A stretch of DNA of 14,713 nucleotides from Thermoanaerobaculia bacterium. Lineage in GTDB: Bacteria > Acidobacteriota > Thermoanaerobaculia > Multivoradales > UBA5704. The first letter of the stretch is position 1. The number at the start of each line of letters is the position of its first letter. Positions 7,375-13,671 of this stretch are shown here, piece after piece. The stretch is taken from contig JAICSG010000026.1 of assembly GCA_025937035.1 (NCBI GenBank), positions 1 through 14,713 on the forward strand. Reading direction: 5' to 3'. Below the pieces are notes generated by a model that was not told the origin of the DNA, ran no database searches, and saw nothing but the letters and a program-made list of their open reading frames with translations. The position numbers were made by a program, and so were the translations under genes.

Positions 7375-9126
7375 TCAGCTCCGGCTCCGGTGCAGCGCCG
7401 CCCCGATCCCCACCGCGAAGAGGACGGCCCAGACCGGCCAGGGGCCGTGGGCGCCGGCGAGGATGGCGCCGGCCACCATGCAGAAGCCGCCGAAGAGGGT
7501 GCCGCGCAGGCCGGCGAGGGGGTTCTCGGGGCGCCGGGTGGCCTGCTCCAGGAGCCGCAACCCCTCGGTGATCAGGCTGGGCGCCTTGGCGACCGCCTCC
7601 AGGAGATCCGGACCGGCCCGCATCACCTGCTGGATCAGGTTCTGCGGGCTGAACTGATTGCGGAAGATGGTGTTCGCGTGCGCCCGGGAGACCGCCGCCA
7701 CGTCCAGGCCCGGCTTGAGGATCTGGCCCACCCCCTCGAAGGTCACCAGCGCCTTCACCATCAACACCATCTCGACCGGGAAGTAGAGGCGGTGCTGGGC
7801 GCCGAGGTTGACCGAGCGCATGATGAGCTGCGCCAGCGAGAAGTCCCGGAAGCTCCCGGCGCGGTTGAAGCGCAGCAGGATCTCCGTGACCTCGCGGCGG
7901 AAGCCGTTGACGTCCGCGCCCGGGCCGGGGATGGCGATCGCCGCCAGATAGCGCGCCGCCCCCTCGGCGTCCCCCATCACCAGCGTGTAGTAGTAGTAGA
8001 GGAAGGTCCGCCGCAGGTCGCTCTCGAAGCGCCCCACCATGCCGAGGTCGATGAACCCGAGCCGGGGCCCGGGGAGGATCAGCAGGTTTCCCGGGTGCAG
8101 GTCGGCGTGGAAGAAGCCGTCCTTGAACAGCATGCGGATGATGCTCGCCGCCCCCAGGTCCACCAGCCGGTCGCGGTCCTCGTCGGAGAGGGTCTGCGTC
8201 TCGGGAGCGCCCGGCTTGTACCCCGCGAGGAACTCCATGCAGAGCACGCCGCGGCTGCTGTATTGCCGGTAGATCTTGGGGAAGACCACCCCTGGCAGGT
8301 CGTGGAAGTTGGCCGCGAACGACTCCGCGTTGTCCGCCTCCCGCCGCAGATCGACCTCGCGGCGGGTGTACTCCACGAACTCCCGGATGAGCTGGGACGG
8401 CCGGTAGCGGGGGAGGAAGAGCTGGAGCATGGCCCCCAGCAGGCGCAGCAGGACGGCGTCGCGGGTCAGCGTCTCGCGGATACCCGGCTTGACCACCTTG
8501 ATGATCACCGAATCCCCCTCGTGCGTGGTCGCCCGGTGGATCTGGGCGATCGAGGCCGAGCCGGTGGGGATGGGATCGACCCAGGAATACATGTCGCCGA
8601 CCGGCCGGCCGACGTCCGCCTCGATCATCCGCAGATAGCGCTCGAAGGGGACGACCGGCAGGCGGTCGAGCAGGTTCTTGAGCTCGTCGGTGATCGAGGC
8701 CGGCAGGATGTCCTGGCGCAGGGCGAGCACCTGGCCCAGCTTGATGTAGGTGGGGCCCAGGATCTCCAGCCGCCGCCGGAGCTGCACCGGGAACGGCCGG
8801 CCGGCGATCTGCTTGTCGAGGAACGGGCGGACGAGCGCCGCCAGCAGCCGCTCCAGCCAGAAAAGAAGCCGGAACCGCCGTCCCGAGCCGAAGGCCTGAC
8901 CCTCCCGCGCATGCGCCACCAGGGCGCCGAAGGCGAGGGCGATCAGATGCCGCTGGGTGGTGATGAACCGCCGGACCAGCCCCTGCGGAGGCACGTCCGG
9001 CAGCATCTCGAACCCGGGAATGGCGCCCGCCGGTCCCGAGGCCTCGGGCGGCACCGGAGCGGGAACCGGCGCCGGAACCGGCAGGGCCGGAACGTGCTCG
9101 GCGGCGGCTGGGCGGGGCTCCACCAT
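7375..9126 (-). CDS. AarF/ABC1/UbiB-family atypical kinase (583 aa)
   Basis: UbiB-family proteins are membrane-associated protein-kinase-like ATPases that support ubiquinone or other isoprenoid-lipid metabolism. Family signatures are all present: GPTYIKLGQ at about 124-132 (KxGQ motif), the Ala/Ser nucleotide loop GSASIAQIH at 189-197, VIIK at 207-210 (likely ATP lysine), EVDLRREADN at 257-266, HADLHPGN at 340-347 (catalytic Asp 342) and IDLG at 359-362 in place of DFG. The C-terminus has one or two hydrophobic helices (about 543-578) ending in a short basic tail. The first 40 residues are Pro/Ala-rich and probably disordered. ATG at 9126 is preferred over a TTG at 9171, which lies in a repeat region; the Shine-Dalgarno is weak for both. 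HMG-CoA reductase lies upstream on the same strand, so an isoprenoid link is plausible. The actual substrate is unknown. Confidence 0.9.
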   Translation of the reverse strand: MVEPRPAAAEHVPALPVPAPVPAPVPPEASGPAGAIPGFEMLPDVPPQGLVRRFITTQRHLIALAFGALVAHAREGQAFGSGRRFRLLFWLERLLAALVRPFLDKQIAGRPFPVQLRRRLEILGPTYIKLGQVLALRQDILPASITDELKNLLDRLPVVPFERYLRMIEADVGRPVGDMYSWVDPIPTGSASIAQIHRATTHEGDSVIIKVVKPGIRETLTRDAVLLRLLGAMLQLFLPRYRPSQLIREFVEYTRREVDLRREADNAESFAANFHDLPGVVFPKIYRQYSSRGVLCMEFLAGYKPGAPETQTLSDEDRDRLVDLGAASIIRMLFKDGFFHADLHPGNLLILPGPRLGFIDLGMVGRFESDLRRTFLYYYYTLVMGDAEGAARYLAAIAIPGPGADVNGFRREVTEILLRFNRAGSFRDFSLAQLIMRSVNLGAQHRLYFPVEMVLMVKALVTFEGVGQILKPGLDVAAVSRAHANTIFRNQFSPQNLIQQVMRAGPDLLEAVAKAPSLITEGLRLLEQATRRPENPLAGLRGTLFGGFCMVAGAILAGAHGPWPVWAVLFAVGIGAALHRSRS

Positions 9127-9154
9127 TCTGGAGAGTGTACCGAGAAAAGGACTT

Positions 9155-9241
9155 ACACGGACAAACACCAACCCACACGGACGGACACCGGCTTGCTCCG
9201 CCGTCCGTGTTTCGTCCGTGTCAGTCCGTGCCCGTCCGTGT
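9155..9241. repeat. Phased GTCCGTG repeat cluster with inverted copies
   Basis: Four direct copies of GTCCGTG start at 9203, 9214, 9224 and 9234, so they are spaced 11, 10 and 10 bp. Two copies in the opposite orientation (CACGGAC) lie at 9156 and 9176. The cluster fills the gap between the HMG-CoA reductase stop and the UbiB start. The inverted copies can form alternative hairpins, so it could end the upstream transcript; the near-helical spacing would also suit a protein-binding array. Confidence 0.75.
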
Positions 9242-9252
9242 TCTTCCTCCCC

Positions 9253-10788
9253 TTACCGGTTCCGCCCGTACTGCTCGTGGCTCGAAACCCAGTCGAGCGA
9301 GGAGATCGCCGAGGCCAGCGAGATCTCCCCGGCGAGCACCACCCCGGCGATGATCTCGGCCAGCTTGTTGACCTTGCCGCGGCCGGTGCAGCCGAGGAGC
9401 TCCAGGCACTCGCGCTGCGTGGCGAGGCCGGTGCCGCCGCCGTGGGTGGCCACGATCAGTGAGGGGATGGTGATCGAGATGTAGAGATCCCGCTCCGGGG
9501 TGACCTCGGTGTAGACGATCCCCGCCGAGGACTCCGAGACGTTCGCCACGTCCTGGCCGGTGGCGATGAACATCGCCGTGATGCCGTTGGGCGAATGGCA
9601 GCCGTTGTTGTTGGCGCCCGAGATGAAGGCCCCCACGTTGGCGATCCCCGCGTGGTAGTTGAGGGTCTCGGGGTCTACCCGCATGTTCTGGATCAGCACG
9701 TCGCGCGGGATCGTGGCCTCGGCGGTGACCCGCTTGCCGCGGGTGCGCATGACGTTGATCTGGGACGACTTCTTGTCGGTGGCGAAGTTCGACTCCAGAT
9801 AGAAGTGCACGATCTTGGGGTGGTTCTCCAGGATCCACGAGCAGGCCGCGAAGGTGGCGCGCCCCACCATGTTCTGGCCGGCGGCGTCGCCGGTGGTGTA
9901 GTTGAAGCGCAGGAAGACCAGCTTGTTCGAGAGATAGCGGTCGATGTAGATCAGCTTGGCCACGCTGGAGGTCGCCTCGGCCTCCTCGCGGATCTTGCCC
10001 AGGTTCTCGTCCACCCAGGTCACGAAGTCGCGGGCGTGGCGGGCGTTCTCGAAGACGAACACCGGCGCCCGCTGCATACTGTCGCCCACCACGGTGCACA
10101 TCACGCCTCCCGAGAGGTTCAGCACCTTGATGCCCCGGTTGTAGGAGGCCACGAGGGTCCCCTCGGTGGTGGCCAGGGGGACCAGGAACTCGCCCTGGGC
10201 GTGCTCGCCGTTGATCTTGATCGGCCCGGCGAAGCCGATGGGGACCTGGGCCACGCCGGTGAAGTTCTCGATGTTGCCGCGGGTGGCGGCGGGATCGAAG
10301 GAGAACTTGTCGATGTGCTCCAGCTTGTGGCCGGTGTACTCCTCCACGAACCTCTGGCGCGCCTTGACCATCTCCGGGGTCTGGTCGTTCTCCTTGTCGT
10401 GGGGAACGGTGGTGCGCTTGACCCGCTCGGCGATCGAGTCCTTGACCTTGAAGGAGAGGGAGCCGAAGGGGGTGGTCTCGAAGTCGAGGGCGATCTCGTG
10501 CTGCCCCTTGTCGAGTTGGTCGCCGCGGGCGTGGATGTTGACCACCTTGGCGAGCGGGAAGGCGATGGCCGAGGTGGGGCTCACCCCGCTGGCGGCCACC
10601 CGGTCGCCGTTCATCTCCAGGGTCAGCCGGTCGAGCGGCACCGCCCTGCCGTCGATCTTGACCTCCCGGAGGCGGGTCAGGGTGGCGTTGGACAGCCGGT
10701 TCTTGAGGCTGAACCGGACGCCGTCCTCGACGTTCTCGAGGCTGCCGAGGGTATACATCTGCTTCAGGACGAGACCGGGTATCAACAT
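9253..10788 (-). CDS. Hydroxymethylglutaryl-CoA reductase with an N-terminal beta domain (511 aa)
   Basis: This enzyme reduces HMG-CoA to mevalonate with two NAD(P)H, the committed step of mevalonate-pathway isoprenoid synthesis. Recognisable motifs are ENFTGVAQVPIGFAGPI (174-190), ATTEG with catalytic Glu209, GDAAGQNMV (300-308), TDKK with the likely catalytic Lys339, ATGQD with catalytic Asp413, HGGGTGLATQRECLELLG (449-466) and SSHEQYGRNR with the likely general-acid His504. The DKK and SHxxxxRN features suggest the class I-like, NADPH-type group. Residues 1 to about 115 are not part of the usual catalytic fold. Their opening (MLIPGLVLKQMYTLGSLENV) resembles, from memory, the small beta domain DUF6379 (C-glycoside deglycosidase beta subunit). 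The ATG start has GAGGAG 6 nt upstream. The gene is divergent from the DUF3079 gene. Confidence 0.93.
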   Translation of the reverse strand: MLIPGLVLKQMYTLGSLENVEDGVRFSLKNRLSNATLTRLREVKIDGRAVPLDRLTLEMNGDRVAASGVSPTSAIAFPLAKVVNIHARGDQLDKGQHEIALDFETTPFGSLSFKVKDSIAERVKRTTVPHDKENDQTPEMVKARQRFVEEYTGHKLEHIDKFSFDPAATRGNIENFTGVAQVPIGFAGPIKINGEHAQGEFLVPLATTEGTLVASYNRGIKVLNLSGGVMCTVVGDSMQRAPVFVFENARHARDFVTWVDENLGKIREEAEATSSVAKLIYIDRYLSNKLVFLRFNYTTGDAAGQNMVGRATFAACSWILENHPKIVHFYLESNFATDKKSSQINVMRTRGKRVTAEATIPRDVLIQNMRVDPETLNYHAGIANVGAFISGANNNGCHSPNGITAMFIATGQDVANVSESSAGIVYTEVTPERDLYISITIPSLIVATHGGGTGLATQRECLELLGCTGRGKVNKLAEIIAGVVLAGEISLASAISSLDWVSSHEQYGRNR

Positions 10789-10892
10789 GAGGGGCTCCTC
10801 AGAGGTCTTTTTGTTGGGATCGAGGATCTTAGCGCGGAAGGGGGATTAAGGACAGTCTCCGCCGGGTTATCCTTGAGGAGAGGATCCTCGAC

Positions 10893-11090
10893 ATGGCCCG
10901 TATTCCGCTTCACCCGAAACGCCCCGAGCTGATCTGCTGGGGATGCGACAAGTACTGCCCCGCGAACGATCTCCGCTGCGGCAACGGAACCATCCGCACG
11001 CCCCATCCGGTGGAGCTGCTGGGGGACGACTGGCTGGAGGAGTGGGAGCGGGAGCACACCGAGGGGCCCGATCCTTCGGCGGAGCTGTGA
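10893..11090 (+). CDS. DUF3079 family protein (65 aa)
   Basis: A small soluble protein that I recognise as DUF3079 from FPLHP-like and ICWGCDKYCPANDLRCGNG signatures, followed by a conserved LLGDDW. Four cysteines (residues 15, 18, 22 and 29) are spaced like a metal-binding knuckle, but no function is established for the family. The length is normal for the family, so the gene is complete. The start ATG follows a GAGGAGAGGAT stretch that can serve as ribosome binding site; the palindrome GAGGATCCTC at 10880-10889 overlaps it. It is transcribed divergently from HMG-CoA reductase across a 104-bp gap in which I see no convincing promoter pair. Confidence 0.85.
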   Translation: MARIPLHPKRPELICWGCDKYCPANDLRCGNGTIRTPHPVELLGDDWLEEWEREHTEGPDPSAEL

Positions 11091-11104
11091 GCGAATCCGG
11101 TCCC

Positions 11105-11240
11105 GCCCGGCGATGAATCGCCGGGCTACCATTCAACCGAAAAGCCGGCTGAAGCCGGCTCCAAGAAAGAGAGCGATCTCCGGGAGCCGGCTTCAGCCGG
11201 CTTTTCGGTTGAGACGTAGCCCGGGCATTGATGCCCGGGC
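11105..11240. repeat. REP-like palindromic intergenic element (about 136 bp)
   Basis: Two 41-nt arms (11122-11162 and 11183-11223) are inverted copies of each other with only a few mismatches in one 5-nt patch, around a 20-nt loop. Each outer end carries its own small hairpin: GCCCGGCGA/TCGCCGGGC at 11105-11126 and a GCCCGGGC-type palindrome at 11219-11240. These are also inverted relatives of each other. Each long arm contains the palindrome AGCCGGCTGAAGCCGGCT. The form fits repetitive extragenic palindromes or a small non-autonomous mobile element. It fills most of the 231-bp gap 11091-11321; the rest (11241-11310) shows nothing I can name. Confidence 0.85.
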
Positions 11241-11321
11241 GGCCTGTCCCCCTCCCGCCGCCCCCCAAACACCTACCACAATGGGAGCGCGTCGTGCGCT
11301 GCCGCTCATGAGGAGGTACGT

Positions 11322-11486
11322 ATGCGCAAGAAGCTCATCGCCCTGTCCTTCGCCCTCGCCGCTTCGGCGGCCGCTCTCGGCCTCTTCTCGCCCAAGCCGG
11401 CCGAGGCGGCCTGCCGCGGCACCCTCATCTGCTGCCCCGGCCAGCCCTGCTTCTGCTGCGCCAACCCCTGCTTCGTCGTCTGTTGA
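11322..11486 (+). CDS. Small secreted cysteine-rich peptide (54 aa)
   Basis: A perfect AGGAGG lies 5 nt before the ATG. The product starts MRKKLIALSFALAASAAALG, a textbook signal peptide (basic start, hydrophobic core), with a likely AEA cleavage site in PKPAEAAC. The mature part is only about 26 residues and holds eight cysteines (C, CC, C, CC, C, C) with Pro and Gly between them. It would therefore be a small disulfide-rich or metal-binding exported peptide. I do not recognise the family. A toxin, signal, metallophore-like or structural role are all open. The gene follows the palindromic element and is followed 22 nt after its stop by a GC-rich hairpin, which suggests its own short transcript. 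Confidence 0.75.
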   Translation: MRKKLIALSFALAASAAALGLFSPKPAEAACRGTLICCPGQPCFCCANPCFVVC

Positions 11487-11507
11487 CCCTAGCCTGGAGG
11501 CTCTCTC

Positions 11508-11535
11508 CCCGCCCGGGCGTTGCCGCCCGGGCGGG
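11508..11535. terminator. Perfect 12-bp GC hairpin after the Cys-rich peptide gene
   Basis: CCCGCCCGGGCG and CGCCCGGGCGGG pair perfectly around a TTGC loop, 22 nt after the peptide stop codon. There is no T-tract on either side. The core GCCCGGGC also occurs in the element ending at 11240, so this may be a solo copy of the same palindrome family that now serves as terminator. Confidence 0.5.
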
Positions 11536-11593
11536 ACCGGTGTATCCTTCCCACACCTTCGGCGTCTACGAAAATCATGGGGAGGGTCGCGCG

Positions 11594-11899
11594 GTGAATC
11601 TGTTCCCCGTCTTGTTCGCGGTCTACTGGTCCTCTGTGCTCGCCTGGTATCTCATGGCCTCGCGCCTCTGCGTGGCCCTCAGCCGGCGGCATCCGCTGCT
11701 CTACGACACCCTGGGCCGGCCGGCCGTCTCGGGGCGGAGCGACCTGCGGGGGGACCTCGCCCTGATGCGTTTCCTGCTCGGCCGCCGCGACCGCTTCCTG
11801 GGGGACCGCCGCCTGGGAAAGCTGTGCGGCGCCATGCGGGCCTTCCTCTGCGCCTACGTGATCTTCTTCCTCGCGCTGCCCGGCCTGATCCTGCTCTGA
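11594..11899 (+). CDS. Small two-helix membrane protein (101 aa)
   Basis: GTG at 11594 is preferred, because GGAGGG lies 7 nt upstream and the product then starts with a membrane helix (NLFPVLFAVYWSSVLAWYLM, residues 2-21). A TTG at 11483 would overlap the stop of the peptide gene and add unstructured sequence. A second hydrophobic segment (about residues 82-101, AFLCAYVIFFLALPGLILL) ends the protein. Between them lies a basic soluble loop with HPLLYDTLGRP and several Arg-rich stretches. The topology and PLLYDTLG motif faintly recall universal stress protein B, but I would not assign it. The gene converges on the DUF4157 gene with a 16-bp gap, so it is not on the strand of that putative toxin. 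Confidence 0.7.
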   Translation: MNLFPVLFAVYWSSVLAWYLMASRLCVALSRRHPLLYDTLGRPAVSGRSDLRGDLALMRFLLGRRDRFLGDRRLGKLCGAMRAFLCAYVIFFLALPGLILL

Positions 11900-11915
11900 C
11901 AGCGGCGGGGACGCC

Positions 11916-13661
11916 TCACTTCAGCCTTTGCCGCTTGCGCTTGTTCGCGGGGTTGGCGTAGTACGTGCGGTCGACCTTGTTCTTGCTCTTGACGAAGTCG
12001 ATCTCCTGGGTCAGATCGGGCGTCCGCGAGAAGTCGGCGGTCATGCTGAAATGCGATTCCTCCGAGGGACGGTAATCGTCCGACGCCTTGTAGGTCGTCT
12101 GCTTCCACGCGAAGGAGACCAAGGGGGGCATGTAGTAGTTTTGAAAGGTTTTGGCGCGATTGGTGTCGACCTCGCTCTCGGTCGGGTAATTGCCGCCGGT
12201 GGATTCGCGGGTGAGCAGGTTGCACTCGGGGCAGTGGGGTTTGTCACAGCCCATTGAGACGAGCGTGTATCCCCGGGACTTCAGGTACGCCATCATCTCC
12301 CCTTCGGCGTGCGCCTGGTTGGTGTAGACGACGTGGTAGCACAAGTCGTGAGCCTTTTCCCGGCAAGCGACATACAACGTGTTCTCCAGGTTGCTGAAGC
12401 AGAACTTCTTGAGCGCTCCGAATTGCGTGCGGGCCAGCGCGCAGACCACGGTGAAGGCGGAGGCGCGATCCCCAAGATCCGCCGCGTCATGGATATCCTG
12501 GGCGTCCTGCTGGAGGCTCGGGAAATCCTTCGGGCTGCGAACCGTATTGTCGATGTTGAGCTCCCGGATGTTCTTCTGCGTGTGCCACTTCGTGGCATTG
12601 AGCAGCTTCACCGTCTGGGTCTTGTAGCCCCCCTTCCTGGCCTGCGGATGATCGTACTCGGTGCCCAGCAGATCTTTGAAATCGTCATCGAGGTCGTCCT
12701 CGGAATCGGAATACCCGTCATCCCGGAACGGGTAGTCGGAGAGCGCCTCGAATTTCCTTTTCGTGGATGGAGGAGGGGTGACGGTCGTGGTGGTGGTGAC
12801 GGTCTTCGGCGTCTTTCCGGCCTTCTTGACGGTCTTCTTCTTCTTTTTCGCCGGACGGTCGACGTCTTTGGCCCGGATGTTCTTGCCGAGCCCCTGGAAC
12901 TGGAGCCAGCCACCCTGTTTCCTGTTGAGCCTGCGAACGTGGCCGTCCACGATGTAATCCTTGCCCTCTTCGAGATCGTCATAGAGCATCGCCTGGATGA
13001 CGGAGAGATGGCGGCTCCAGGGGGCCGCCGCGCGCTGGATCGTCGACTCGGCCCGGGGAGCCGCCGGCGCCGGGGCGGCCGTCCGCAACGAAAGCCTCTG
13101 GGCCTCCGCCTCCAGCCCCGGATCCTGCACCAGGGCCACACCGGAGCCGAACGGGTTCCTGACCCGTCCCGCCCGTTGCTGGATGACGTGGACGAGCTCG
13201 TGAGCGATGAGCATGCGGCCCTGCACGGTGGAGGGCTGAAACTGGCCGGGAGCGAAATGGATCTGGGGACCGCAGGTGAACGCCAGCGCCCCCAGAGCCG
13301 ACACGTGGGGGCCGACGTGCACCCGGACGTCCGCGAAATCGGCTCCCAGAGCTGTCTCCATCTGGTGGCGCAGGGGCGCGGACAGCGGTTGACCCGGCGC
13401 ATGGCCCGGACCGAGCGCACCGGAAGGCAGAGCGAAGGAGTGTGGAGAATGCGCGGGGCCGGAAGGCTGGATGGGCGGGTGTGGAGAGGGCGCGACCGAC
13501 CGCTGGACCGCCGGAGCATGCCGGCCCAGCGCCGTGGCCACGTGAGGCGCCAGCGGACGGGCGGCCGCGGCGGGGTGCGCCTGGACGGATCGCGGCGCCG
13601 CCGGGAGGGCGGGGCGGCCCCCCGGAAAGAACCCCTGCACGACCAGAGCTCGTCCGTTCAC
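11916..13661 (-). CDS. DUF4157 protein with C-terminal deaminase-like toxin domain (581 aa)
   Basis: The Pro/Ala-rich first 90 residues lead into a DUF4157 domain (about 91-163: PLSAPLRHQMETALGADFADVRVH, then GPQIHFAPGQ, then HELVHVIQQ at 154-162 with the HExxH zinc motif). This domain marks many cargo proteins of extracellular contractile injection systems. A linker follows with a lysine run (PAKKKKKTVKKAGK, 270-283), a Thr/Pro stretch and an acidic patch (313-330). The C-terminal part has HAE (451-453) and MGCDKPHCPEC (470-480), the zinc and catalytic signature of the cytidine-deaminase fold. The protein ends NKRKRQRLK, a possible nuclear localisation signal. GTG at 13661 is the only start that fits after the last upstream in-frame stop; no clear Shine-Dalgarno is seen. 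It lies 10 nt after the GMC gene stop. GC falls from 48/60 bases at 13501-13560 to 32/60 at 12121-12180, so the toxin half looks acquired. The deaminase subfamily and target are unknown. Confidence 0.8.
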   Translation of the reverse strand: MNGRALVVQGFFPGGRPALPAAPRSVQAHPAAAARPLAPHVATALGRHAPAVQRSVAPSPHPPIQPSGPAHSPHSFALPSGALGPGHAPGQPLSAPLRHQMETALGADFADVRVHVGPHVSALGALAFTCGPQIHFAPGQFQPSTVQGRMLIAHELVHVIQQRAGRVRNPFGSGVALVQDPGLEAEAQRLSLRTAAPAPAAPRAESTIQRAAAPWSRHLSVIQAMLYDDLEEGKDYIVDGHVRRLNRKQGGWLQFQGLGKNIRAKDVDRPAKKKKKTVKKAGKTPKTVTTTTTVTPPPSTKRKFEALSDYPFRDDGYSDSEDDLDDDFKDLLGTEYDHPQARKGGYKTQTVKLLNATKWHTQKNIRELNIDNTVRSPKDFPSLQQDAQDIHDAADLGDRASAFTVVCALARTQFGALKKFCFSNLENTLYVACREKAHDLCYHVVYTNQAHAEGEMMAYLKSRGYTLVSMGCDKPHCPECNLLTRESTGGNYPTESEVDTNRAKTFQNYYMPPLVSFAWKQTTYKASDDYRPSEESHFSMTADFSRTPDLTQEIDFVKSKNKVDRTYYANPANKRKRQRLK

Positions 13662-13671
13662 TGAGCTCGTA

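Noticed and set aside
9127..9171. TTG start adding 15 residues to the UbiB protein
   Set aside because: The extension lies in the GTCCGTG repeat region and has no better ribosome binding site than the ATG at 9126.
9155..9241. CRISPR array
   Set aside because: The 7-bp repeats are spaced by 3-4 nt and occur in both orientations, with no spacers of CRISPR length.
7390..9462. 690-residue plus-strand frame, and the 1005-residue minus-strand frame at 6161-9178
   Set aside because: Both overlap the UbiB gene in other frames and cross several real genes. The minus-strand one only shows SLH residues where it passes through the 7311-7369 remnant.
9595..10932. 445-residue plus-strand frame
   Set aside because: Antisense to HMG-CoA reductase, whose catalytic motifs are intact on the minus strand.
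11483..11593. TTG start adding 37 residues to the small membrane protein
   Set aside because: It overlaps the stop of the peptide gene, runs through the 12-bp hairpin, and GTG at 11594 has a good GGAGGG.
11594..11899. Assignment as universal stress protein B
   Set aside because: The topology and a PLLY motif are similar, but the overall match is too weak to name it.
11594..11899. Immunity protein for the adjacent deaminase
   Set aside because: It is on the opposite strand, convergent, and a membrane protein. A deaminase inhibitor would be expected to be soluble and downstream on the same strand.
12309..13664. 451-residue plus-strand frame
   Set aside because: Antisense to the DUF4157 gene, with Arg/Gly-rich composition and no domain.
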